Made by a program: the position numbers and the translations under genes. Below are positions 57,425-64,000 of a DNA stretch of 64,000 nt, one piece after another; positions within the stretch are counted from its first letter, which is position 1, and each line of letters begins with the position of its first letter. The notes under the pieces were generated by a model, which was not told the origin of the DNA, did no database searches, and worked only from the letters and a program-made list of their open reading frames with translations. The stretch is from Shewanella violacea DSS12 (GTDB taxonomy: Bacteria; Pseudomonadota; Gammaproteobacteria; Enterobacterales; Shewanellaceae), in assembly GCF_000091325.1 (NCBI RefSeq), contig NC_014012.1, positions 1,674,001 to 1,738,000 of the forward strand, in the 5' to 3' direction.

Positions 57425-58747
57425 TTATGTTGGGCTAGAATCTTGAAAAATTGGTTGGATAGTCATTTCATTCTCAGCAGGATACTGAGCTATGTCCATT
57501 TCTGATGTATCTAGGTTTGCGGTAGAAATTATCATCATTGATATATCATCCTGAGGTGAATTTTGCTGCCAGAGTTCGAGGGCGTGACTGAGATGGTGCA
57601 ACAAATCCTCCGGTGATAATTGGTGTGCATCTGAGCAGGTCTTGACTAGCCTCTGTTGGCCAAATTGGCCAAAGTTGGGGTGTTGGCACTCATATAAACC
57701 GTCTGAATACAGCATCAGGTGTTGGTTACTACTTAAGAAGAAGGAGTTGTATTGATATTGAAATTGATTGTCGATTCCCAGGGGCAAACCTGAGTCCAGA
57801 CTCATCATGGTCGCGCTATCGTTATCGAGTAAGATTGGCTGTGGGTGTCCCGCTATGGTCATTCTTACTTGGCCGCTGTCAGTATTGGCGATTCCCAGAA
57901 TCAATGTGGCGAAGCGGCCGGCATTTTCAGGATCCTCAAAGTCTGCATTAAGCTCAGTCACAATTAATGCAGGATCTAAGCTGTCCCAGTGACAACTCTT
58001 ACAGCTGAGCCTCTGGGCTAATGTAAAACTTTGCATCGAGGCTGCAATGCCGTGTCCGGTGACATCGAGCAGATAGAAACCTAAATGAGAGTCGTCGATA
58101 CTAAAGCATTGGAATATGTCGCCTGCGAGATCTTGTGCCGGTTGAAACCTGGCTGCTAGGCTCCATTGATTGATAAGCTTGCTCGATGTCGGTAGCAATG
58201 ATCCCTGTAGTCTGGCGGCGCTATCTAAATCTTTTTGAACCTGTGCTAAGTAAGCTTGCTCCTTGGATAGGGCGGTGTTGAGCGCTATGTTCTTATCGGT
58301 CAGGTGTTGTTGCATCTTAACTATGCGGGCCGCAGCTAGCAGCCTTACCTTCAATATACTAGGTATAAAGGGTTTGGTGAGAAAGTCATCGGCACCAGAT
58401 TCAATGCCTTCTACCATGTGTTTTGCCTGATTGTTGGCGGTTAATAGAATGATATATGGCGGGATCTGTGTCTTTTTAAGTCGTTGGCATAACTGGGGAC
58501 CCGTTAAACCTGGCATACGCCAGTCACTGATCACAATATCTGGCATCTGGCTTTGATATAACTCGATTGCTTCCTCGCCGCTGGCACAGCTAGTAACGTC
58601 CATTCCCATGTTCTGCAGTAGCTTGACAATAAAGTCGCGCTCGCTCTTAGTATCTTCAACCAGTAAGACTGAAAGTGTGTCTAATCGAAACGGGACTGCA
58701 GCTGTGGACATTCCATGTGTAGCACTTGAAGTCATAATCAGACTCAT
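57425..58747 (-). CDS. Receiver-PP2C phosphatase response regulator (RsbU/SypE-like)
   Basis: About 440 residues. Receiver domain (about residues 26-142) with VLLVEDTKSER, phospho-acceptor Asp in DIVISDWRMPGL, and LTKPF lysine. A coiled linker (about 145-185) follows, then a SpoIIE-type PP2C domain (about 190-410) with QDLAGDIFQ, LLDVTGHGIAASM, YSDGLYE and QDDISMMII, carrying the metal-binding aspartates. It should dephosphorylate the STAS protein when the receiver is activated. Starts at ATG 58747 or a later in-frame ATG; the upstream sequence shows no strong ribosome-binding site. A textbook sigma-54 promoter lies 27 bases upstream of that ATG. Confidence 0.93.
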   Translation of the reverse strand: MSLIMTSSATHGMSTAAVPFRLDTLSVLLVEDTKSERDFIVKLLQNMGMDVTSCASGEEAIELYQSQMPDIVISDWRMPGLTGPQLCQRLKKTQIPPYIILLTANNQAKHMVEGIESGADDFLTKPFIPSILKVRLLAAARIVKMQQHLTDKNIALNTALSKEQAYLAQVQKDLDSAARLQGSLLPTSSKLINQWSLAARFQPAQDLAGDIFQCFSIDDSHLGFYLLDVTGHGIAASMQSFTLAQRLSCKSCHWDSLDPALIVTELNADFEDPENAGRFATLILGIANTDSGQVRMTIAGHPQPILLDNDSATMMSLDSGLPLGIDNQFQYQYNSFFLSSNQHLMLYSDGLYECQHPNFGQFGQQRLVKTCSDAHQLSPEDLLHHLSHALELWQQNSPQDDISMMIISTANLDTSEMDIAQYPAENEMTIQPIFQDSSPT

Positions 58748-58773
58748 TAGCTTATATATGGTACCAAAATAAA

Positions 58774-58789
58774 GGCAATCTTTGTGCCA
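58774..58789 (-). promoter_or_regulatory. Sigma-54 promoter for the receiver-PP2C gene
   Basis: Minus strand TGGCACAAAGATTGCC, matching TGGCAC-N5-TTGC exactly. Predicted start near 58763, 16 bases before the ATG. Confidence 0.85.
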
Positions 58790-58877
58790 TTGCCTAAGCT
58801 TATAATCCTATGCTGTTGTTAATATATAAAAAGTAATATTTGAGATGATGATTGCTCAATATCTGCAAAGGTAAAAA

Positions 58878-58890
58878 TTGCAAAATGCAA
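58878..58890. promoter_or_regulatory. LuxO-type operator between divergent sigma-54 promoters
   Basis: TTGCAAAATGCAA, a perfect palindrome around AAA, identical to the one at 55687-55699. Confidence 0.75.
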
Positions 58891-58996
58891 AAGAGTCATA
58901 CATATTTAATTAACGGCTTTAATTGTGGAAAAGGATGTTGTCGCCAAATTTTTTGATGTGGACTTTGATTCACTTATGATTAATCCGGTTGAAATT

Positions 58997-59012
58997 TGGC
59001 ATAGGCTTTGCT
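58997..59012 (+). promoter_or_regulatory. Sigma-54 promoter for the PhnD-like gene and hybrid kinase
   Basis: TGGCATAGGCTTTGCT, matching TGGCAY-N5-TTGCT with GG-GC spacing of 10. Predicted start near 59023, 27 bases before the ATG at 59050. Confidence 0.8.
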
Positions 59013-59049
59013 CCAGTATCTAAGGTAGTTGCTGGTAAGGATATGCATA

Positions 59050-59928
59050 ATGAAAATATCACAATGTCTCAACACGTATCTGTTCTACCCTATAGTCTTG
59101 TTTTTTTTGTGGTGTTTCACGACGCAAGCAGCTGATACAAAACACACAGTGACAGAGCTATCGACTCTCACTTTTGGTGTGGTGCCGCAACAAGCCGCCA
59201 GTATGCTCGCAAGAAAATGGTCTCCCTTACTGGCAGCCTTGTCGCAAAATGCAAATTATCAATTGCATTTTGCGACAGCCCCCGATATTCCCACCTTTGA
59301 GAAGCGCTTGGCCAAGGGGGAGTACGATATTGCTTATATGAATCCCTATCATTTTACTGTATTTAACGAATCCCCCGGTTATCAGGCTCTGGTAAAAGAG
59401 AAAGGTAAGAAAATAAAAGGGATTATTGTTGTTCAGAAAATATCGACAGCCCAGTCATTGTCAGATCTTAATGGGGAACTACTGGCCTTTCCGGCTCGTG
59501 CTGCGTTCGCCGCCAGCGTGTTGCCCAGAGCTAACTTGAAGATAAAAGGCATCGATAATCAAATTAAGTATGTTGGCTCACATGATTCTGTTTATCTAGC
59601 CGTAGCCCAAGGGTTAGTGGCTGGTGGAGGAGGGGTCAAGAGAACCTTTAAAACCATGGATAAAGAGGTTACCAGCCAGCTGCGAGTGCTCTGGGTCACC
59701 CCAGGATATACACCCCATGCAGTGGCTATTCATCCTAGAGTTTCTCTTGCTATCAAAGAAGAATTAACCGAAAAATTCACCCAACTTTCTTCGACTCAAG
59801 CAGGAGCTGCGTTACTGGAAGGACTTGGATTTAAGCCTTTCGAAGCCGCCACTAGTCGTGATTGGGATGATGTGAGAGCCTTAGGTCTAGGGGATTTTTC
59901 TAAGCCCCTAGAGAACAATGAAGAATAA
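59050..59928 (+). CDS. PhnD-like periplasmic substrate-binding protein
   Basis: About 292 residues. Start at ATG 59050, with AAGGA 9 bases upstream; the frame is open to a TTG 21 bases earlier. A Sec signal peptide (about residues 1-28, ending FTTQA) is followed by the phosphate/phosphonate-binding fold: TFGVVPQQAASMLARKWSPLL, YDIAYMNPYHFTVFNE, GSHDSVYLAVAQGLVAGGGGV. No ABC permease or ATPase genes accompany it; instead a hybrid kinase follows after 48 bp. It therefore likely presents a ligand to the kinase sensor domain, as LuxP does for LuxQ. Ligand unknown. An almost perfect 38-bp palindrome lies inside its 5' part. Confidence 0.9.
   Translation: MKISQCLNTYLFYPIVLFFLWCFTTQAADTKHTVTELSTLTFGVVPQQAASMLARKWSPLLAALSQNANYQLHFATAPDIPTFEKRLAKGEYDIAYMNPYHFTVFNESPGYQALVKEKGKKIKGIIVVQKISTAQSLSDLNGELLAFPARAAFAASVLPRANLKIKGIDNQIKYVGSHDSVYLAVAQGLVAGGGGVKRTFKTMDKEVTSQLRVLWVTPGYTPHAVAIHPRVSLAIKEELTEKFTQLSSTQAGAALLEGLGFKPFEAATSRDWDDVRALGLGDFSKPLENNEE
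59240..59277. repeat. Perfect inverted repeat inside the PhnD-like gene
   Basis: Fifteen-base arms TGTCGCAAAATGCAA (59240-59254) and TTGCATTTTGCGACA (59263-59277) around 8 bases. Each arm contains a one-mismatch copy of the LuxO-type operator (TCGCAAAATGCAA). It could be a double intragenic operator or an mRNA hairpin. Confidence 0.85.
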
Positions 59929-59976
59929 TCAAGGGTCCCTTATTGCTATTATTTAGTGATAAGAGGGAGGTTACTA

Positions 59977-62900
59977 ATGACGTTTAGACTTAAAACGGTA
60001 TTAGGCATAGCGTTAATTGAAGGCGTGCTTTTGATGCTACTGGTTTATACCAGTGTCGATTATCTCAAGAGCTCCAATCAAGCAGAAATAGAAAAACGTG
60101 CACGTTCAATAGTGCTGCTATTTGCTGCAGCGGCTAAAGATGCGGTGATCAGCACAGATGTCTCCACCTTGCAGGAGTTATCCAACGAGCTATTGGATAA
60201 TACTCAGGTGTTATATGTGGAAATTTATGATCGTAATGACTTGCTCGTGAGAGCGGGTGAGCAAGTGCTTACCTCTGCCAGTGTTCAAAAGTTAACTGGG
60301 CTCGCATCGGGAGTGCTAGATAAACAAGACTCATTATCCCCCCATAAAGAGGCGCTATCTAAGGCGGGGGCCAGTTTTATCGGCATAGAGGATGGTGTGC
60401 TGGATGTGCAGGCCGATATTATTGAGTCAGGCTTTATGTTCGGTCGTGTCGAACTGGGGATCAGTACTAATGAGTTCGATCAATTCTTAGCCAGCGCTAC
60501 CACACGGTTTAGCTCGATTGCTGGGTTAGAGATGTTGTTAGTGGCGCTTTTTTCTTGGTTATTGGGTAGTTACTTGACCAAGAATTTGAGTGAGTTGAAA
60601 CGGGCATCTAAAAGAATACTCAAGGGAGAAACTGGGGTTCAGATCCCTGTGAATACCGATGATGAAATAGGCCAAACTACCCGGGCATTCAATCGTATGA
60701 TTGAAAAAATTGAGATGAATACTCACGAGCTTGAAAGTGCCAACATTCGCCTCAGTACTATTTTAGAAGCCGCCGTGGATGGGTTTATCATCATAGATAC
60801 CCAAGGACTCATAGTGCAGGTTAACCCAGCCGTGGGCCAACTTTTTGGTTATGACAACAATGACTTGATTGGCCATAATGTATCCATTTTTATGCCGAGT
60901 CATGAGCGACATATGCAGCATGATTTTCTGATGCGCTTTATTAACTCAAAAAGAGGGGTGCTACAAGGAAGAGGCAGGGAGCTGGTGGCACAACATAAGA
61001 ATGGTAAGCTTTTTCCTATCGACCTGTCAGTCTCTAAGATGCTAATTGATGGCGACATCATGTTACTGGGCTTAGTGAAAGACTTAAGTGATATTAAACG
61101 TAAAGAGGCGGAGGCTAAACGGACCGAGTCTATTCTGCTCGCGACACTCGAGGCAAGCCAAGATGCGCTGATTACCATAGATATTACCGGACGTATTCAA
61201 GAATTTAATGAAGCGGCGAGTCATTTGTTTGGCCATAGCCGTGAGCAAGCTCTGGGTGAGATTCTAGAGGACCTGATATTTGTCGATATCGAGAAGAAGG
61301 CCTTCAAGGAAGGGCTGGAAACGTTCAGGAAAACCGGTTGTGGTCCAGCCATAAAGAAGAGCGTAGAACTCATGTCTATTAGGGCCGATGGGACCAACTT
61401 TCCGGTTGAAATGAAGATGATCCCGGTACAACTTGGCGATGAGATCTTACTCACCGCTTTTTTACATGATGTTTCAGAGCGTATGCAGTATGAGACTGAG
61501 TTAAAACAGGCTAAGAAACAGGCTGAACTTGGCAGTAAGGCTAAATCGAGATTCCTTGCCACCATGAGTCATGAAATCCGTTCTCCCTTGAATGCCGTCT
61601 TGGGTGGAGTAGAGCTAATGCTGGACTCTAAACTCAATAAAGATCAACGTATCTATGCGCATACCGCCAAAGAAGCCGGTACAGCTCTACTGAGCACTAT
61701 CAACGATATTCTAGATTTTTCCAAGATAGAAGCGGGACAGATGGTATTGGAAAACATGAGTTTCTCCCCAGCCAAAATGGTGGCTCAGGTGATGCAAATT
61801 CTAGCGCCAAAAGCCAATGAAAAAGGCGTCAACTTAGCGACATTTATTAATCGAAATGTACCAGAACTGGTCAAGGGGGATGCCCAGAGATTGCGTCAGG
61901 TACTTCATAATCTTGTGGATAATGCGATTAAATTCTCCAGCGGTGGCTGTGTTTCTGTAGAGATGTGGATCCCGGACAGCCATCACCAAGAGGTTCAACT
62001 TCACTGCGCAGTCACAGATGAAGGCATAGGCATCAGCCTGCCAGCGCAGAAGAAACTGTTTAAAGAGTTTAGTCAGGTCCATGATCAACATAATACCAAC
62101 TATAAAGGTACCGGGTTAGGCTTAGCCATTTGTTCCGAGTTAATCATCATGATGGGGGGGGAGATAGAGCTAAGTAGTCGTCTGGGCCATGGTAGTTGTT
62201 TCAGGTTCAATGTACGTTTACAACTAGAGGAGCAAAGAGGCACTTGCCTTACTCATATTCCAGCACATGCCAGAGTCTTACTGGTGCATCCCGATAAGAC
62301 CTTTTCTCACTTGGTTAGGAAACAGTACAGTCAATATGGGGTGCAGACCGTCAATGTAAGCCAGGTGACGGATATTTTTAAAATCGAAGATGTGAAAGGC
62401 AGGTTTAATCTTATACTGATAGATGACACTAGTTTATCTCAGCTCAGCTTAAACTTATCGAATCAATTTAAGCGCGATTTCCTTTTTGAAGATGGCTTAA
62501 TTGCCGCGCTGATGTCGGGCTTGAGTCCTGAAATGCCTGTGGTCTTGGCCGATATTGGCTTAGAGCAGGTGATCAATAAGCCCTTGAGTCGTGAGATGTT
62601 GTTAGGTCTACTCAGTGGTGCTAGCCCAGATGAATTAGATATCAGTGAGGTCGAGACTCTATTACCTGAGCTGACACTGAGGAATAAGCGTCTATTATTG
62701 GCCGAAGACAGCCCTTCAAATCGCGTCATAGCCGGGGCCATGTTAGCTAAATCAGGATTCGAAGTAGAATTCGCCCATAACGGCAAAGAGGCGGTTAAAA
62801 TGTCAGCCGAACATGACTATGGCTTGATATTGATGGATATGCGCATGCCTGAAATGGATGGTGTTGAGGCAACCCGAGCAATATTACTCGCTCAGCCCGA

Positions 62901-63600
62901 TACTGTGATATTAGCCATGACGGCCAATGTGTCGAAAGAGGATGTTGAATCTTGCCTCAATGCCGGGATGAAAGACTTTGTGGCGAAACCGGTTAATCAG
63001 GTTGAGCTAGTGAAGGCTATCAATAATTGGCTGCCTTGCTTGGAAGAGCTTGACCTGCAAAGTAAACAGAGTCTGTCAAAAGAGACTGTATTAAAAGAGA
63101 CTGTATTAAAAGAGACTGTATTAAAAGAGATAAGTACTGACAAATCTTGTGAAGTGGGTGTTCAGGAATTAAGCTTGATTAAAGAGTCCACGATAGACGA
63201 TATCATGAATGCGAAAACTGATAATCCACAAAAGATAGATAAACAAGCGGTCATAGGGGACAGATTATTCGATGAACTGGTTCTGTCTGATCTGGTCGAT
63301 GCCCTTGGAAAAGAGTCTATGAAGGGCATGTTTAATGTTTATCTTCAAGAGACCTATGATCGTTTAAAAACATTGGAATCATTAAAGTTGTCGATGAACT
63401 TTAACGAGATTGATGATCAGGCTCATACCTTGAAAAGTAGCTCTGGTAGTTTTGGCGCTCAAGCCCTTTATGAAGTGGCTAAATGCCTGGAGAAAAGTGC
63501 CCGGGATAAAGATCAAAAAGAGGTTGAGTCTTACATGCTGGAAGTGCAAGAGATTGGAGAGCAGACCATAAAAGCCTTCAGGGAGCGTTTCGCTGCTTAA
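59977..63600 (+). CDS. Hybrid sensor histidine kinase with HAMP, two PAS, two receiver and one Hpt domains
   Basis: About 1207 residues. Start at ATG 59977 with GGGAGG 6 bases before. Layout: TM1 (~8-28), periplasmic sensor region, TM2 (~178-200), HAMP (to ~247), PAS1 (~258-370, TILEAAVDGFIIIDTQG), PAS2 (~386-500), HisKA with MSHEIRSPLN (His ~530), HATPase with DNAIKFS and GTGLGLAI, a degenerate receiver (~763-890), an intact receiver (~900-1015, LLAEDSPSN, LILMDMRMPEMDG, AKPV), a KETVL repeat linker (~1035-1050) and Hpt with QAHTLKSSSGSFGA (His ~1149). It is predicted to sense the PhnD-like protein and pass phosphate through its Hpt to the regulator that follows. Confidence 0.94.
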   Translation: MTFRLKTVLGIALIEGVLLMLLVYTSVDYLKSSNQAEIEKRARSIVLLFAAAAKDAVISTDVSTLQELSNELLDNTQVLYVEIYDRNDLLVRAGEQVLTSASVQKLTGLASGVLDKQDSLSPHKEALSKAGASFIGIEDGVLDVQADIIESGFMFGRVELGISTNEFDQFLASATTRFSSIAGLEMLLVALFSWLLGSYLTKNLSELKRASKRILKGETGVQIPVNTDDEIGQTTRAFNRMIEKIEMNTHELESANIRLSTILEAAVDGFIIIDTQGLIVQVNPAVGQLFGYDNNDLIGHNVSIFMPSHERHMQHDFLMRFINSKRGVLQGRGRELVAQHKNGKLFPIDLSVSKMLIDGDIMLLGLVKDLSDIKRKEAEAKRTESILLATLEASQDALITIDITGRIQEFNEAASHLFGHSREQALGEILEDLIFVDIEKKAFKEGLETFRKTGCGPAIKKSVELMSIRADGTNFPVEMKMIPVQLGDEILLTAFLHDVSERMQYETELKQAKKQAELGSKAKSRFLATMSHEIRSPLNAVLGGVELMLDSKLNKDQRIYAHTAKEAGTALLSTINDILDFSKIEAGQMVLENMSFSPAKMVAQVMQILAPKANEKGVNLATFINRNVPELVKGDAQRLRQVLHNLVDNAIKFSSGGCVSVEMWIPDSHHQEVQLHCAVTDEGIGISLPAQKKLFKEFSQVHDQHNTNYKGTGLGLAICSELIIMMGGEIELSSRLGHGSCFRFNVRLQLEEQRGTCLTHIPAHARVLLVHPDKTFSHLVRKQYSQYGVQTVNVSQVTDIFKIEDVKGRFNLILIDDTSLSQLSLNLSNQFKRDFLFEDGLIAALMSGLSPEMPVVLADIGLEQVINKPLSREMLLGLLSGASPDELDISEVETLLPELTLRNKRLLLAEDSPSNRVIAGAMLAKSGFEVEFAHNGKEAVKMSAEHDYGLILMDMRMPEMDGVEATRAILLAQPDTVILAMTANVSKEDVESCLNAGMKDFVAKPVNQVELVKAINNWLPCLEELDLQSKQSLSKETVLKETVLKETVLKEISTDKSCEVGVQELSLIKESTIDDIMNAKTDNPQKIDKQAVIGDRLFDELVLSDLVDALGKESMKGMFNVYLQETYDRLKTLESLKLSMNFNEIDDQAHTLKSSSGSFGAQALYEVAKCLEKSARDKDQKEVESYMLEVQEIGEQTIKAFRERFAA
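63078..63122 (+). repeat. 15-bp in-frame tandem repeat in the kinase linker
   Basis: Three perfect 15-base units plus a partial fourth, encoding KETVL repeats between the last receiver and the Hpt domain. Copy changes keep the reading frame and would alter linker length. Confidence 0.92.
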
Positions 63601-63734
63601 TTTGGTAACTAGACAGTCGATCTTTGAAGTCTAATGTTAGATGTCTCATTTAGATGCATAGCTGCTTACTTAGGGTCCTGATTATCGATAGGAACATGGG
63701 TAAAACTTTAGGTAAATAAATAGGTAAAGAAAAT

Positions 63735-64000
63735 ATGGAAATTAAGCACTCATTTACCGTTTTACTCGTTGAAGACAGCATGTCTTTGGGGGCACTGTAT
63801 ACCGAGTATCTCCGCTCCGAAGGTGCCAAAGTCACCCATGTGAATCATGGGGAAGATGCGTTAACCGAATTGATGACTTGGCAGCCTGATTTACTGGTGC
63901 TGGATATTAAACTACCCGACATGTCAGGCATGGATATACTGCAAAAAGTTCAAGCTCAATATCCTGATACGACGGTTATCATGATCACCGCACATGGCAC
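63735..64000 (+). CDS. LuxO/SypG-like response regulator, N-terminal part (runs off the right edge)
   Basis: 88 residues are visible from ATG 63735: a receiver domain with VLLVEDSMSLGALYTEYL, the phospho-acceptor Asp in LLVLDIKLPDMSGMDIL, and VIMITAHGT. The LPDMSG and TAHGS/T segments are the pattern of LuxO, SypG and other NtrC-type regulators, so an AAA+ sigma-54 activation domain and a Fis-type DNA-binding domain are expected beyond the window. It sits 134 bp after the hybrid kinase. The nearby LuxO-type operators and sigma-54 promoters support this reading. The AAA+ part itself is not seen. Confidence 0.85.
   Translation, partial: MEIKHSFTVLLVEDSMSLGALYTEYLRSEGAKVTHVNHGEDALTELMTWQPDLLVLDIKLPDMSGMDILQKVQAQYPDTTVIMITAHG

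Larger units (their letters stand above)
58748..59049. other. Divergent control region of phosphatase and PhnD-like genes
   Basis: About 300 bases with back-to-back sigma-54 promoters (58774-58789 leftward, 58997-59012 rightward) and a perfect LuxO-type operator between them, 88 and 106 bases from each. No other feature seen. Confidence 0.75.

Overview
The window reads as one chromosomal segment of a marine gammaproteobacterium, most likely Shewanella or a close relative. This is inferred from the gene set (rfaH next to a capsule/O-antigen locus, the wbpM-galU end, cysD-cysN-transporter-cysC, LuxO/SypG-like regulators) and from codon usage; no rRNA or tRNA gene is present to confirm it. The middle of the polysaccharide locus (about 13.5-32.3 kb) is visibly more AT-rich than both flanks, as expected for exchanged surface-antigen genes.

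Layout. 1-646: start of a POT-family peptide transporter on the minus strand. 1253-1795: rfaH. 1796-2982: long untranslated leader with a perfect ops element (2663-2675), the RfaH recruitment site, followed 80 bp later by a decayed copy. 2983-39632: a Wzx/Wzy-type polysaccharide locus on the plus strand. It holds a Wza-like export protein and Wzz, GDP-mannose/GDP-fucose genes (gmm, manC, manB, gmd twice plus a divergent third copy, fcl), dTDP-3-acetamido-3,6-dideoxyhexose genes (rfbB, rfbA, fdtA, fdtC, fdtB), Wzx, Wzy, several glycosyltransferases, an acyltransferase, an epimerase and a small initiating phosphoglycosyl transferase, UDP-glucuronate genes, WbpM and GalU. Scars lie between them: an IS66 transposase relic, a decayed wbpM, and a frameshifted S23/four-helix-bundle gene between short direct repeats.

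40205-46829: sulfate activation (cysD, an intact S23-type gene, cysN, an SLC13/TrkA-C transporter, cysC), then a DHH-family phosphoesterase. 46918-47265 is a decayed rfbA fragment.

47433-55474 (minus strand): a second, biofilm-type polysaccharide cluster with a CDP-glycerol-type glycerophosphotransferase, a nucleotidyltransferase/left-handed-helix protein, a three-module fusion (degenerate phosphoglycosyl transferase + WecG/TagA/CpsF + intact phosphoglycosyl transferase), a GT2 glycosyltransferase and a flippase. 55856-64000: its likely control region, with a small membrane protein, a partner-switching set (STAS antagonist, HATPase anti-sigma-like kinase, receiver-PP2C phosphatase), a PhnD-like periplasmic binding protein, a large hybrid kinase with an Hpt domain, and the start of a LuxO/SypG-like response regulator.

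The most interesting signal is regulatory. Perfect or near-perfect TTGCA-N3-TGCAA palindromes (the LuxO-type operator) recur in the second region at 52783-52815, 55687-55699, 56661-56673 and 58878-58890, and as a large inverted repeat inside the PhnD-like gene (59240-59277). The four intergenic groups each lie roughly 75-140 bp upstream of a sigma-54-like -24/-12 promoter (52695-52710, 56561-56576, 58774-58789 and 58997-59012 good; 55534-55549 weak). This predicts a quorum-sensing-like, LuxPQ-LuxO-style circuit with a PhnD-type sensor that controls the second polysaccharide cluster and its own signalling genes.
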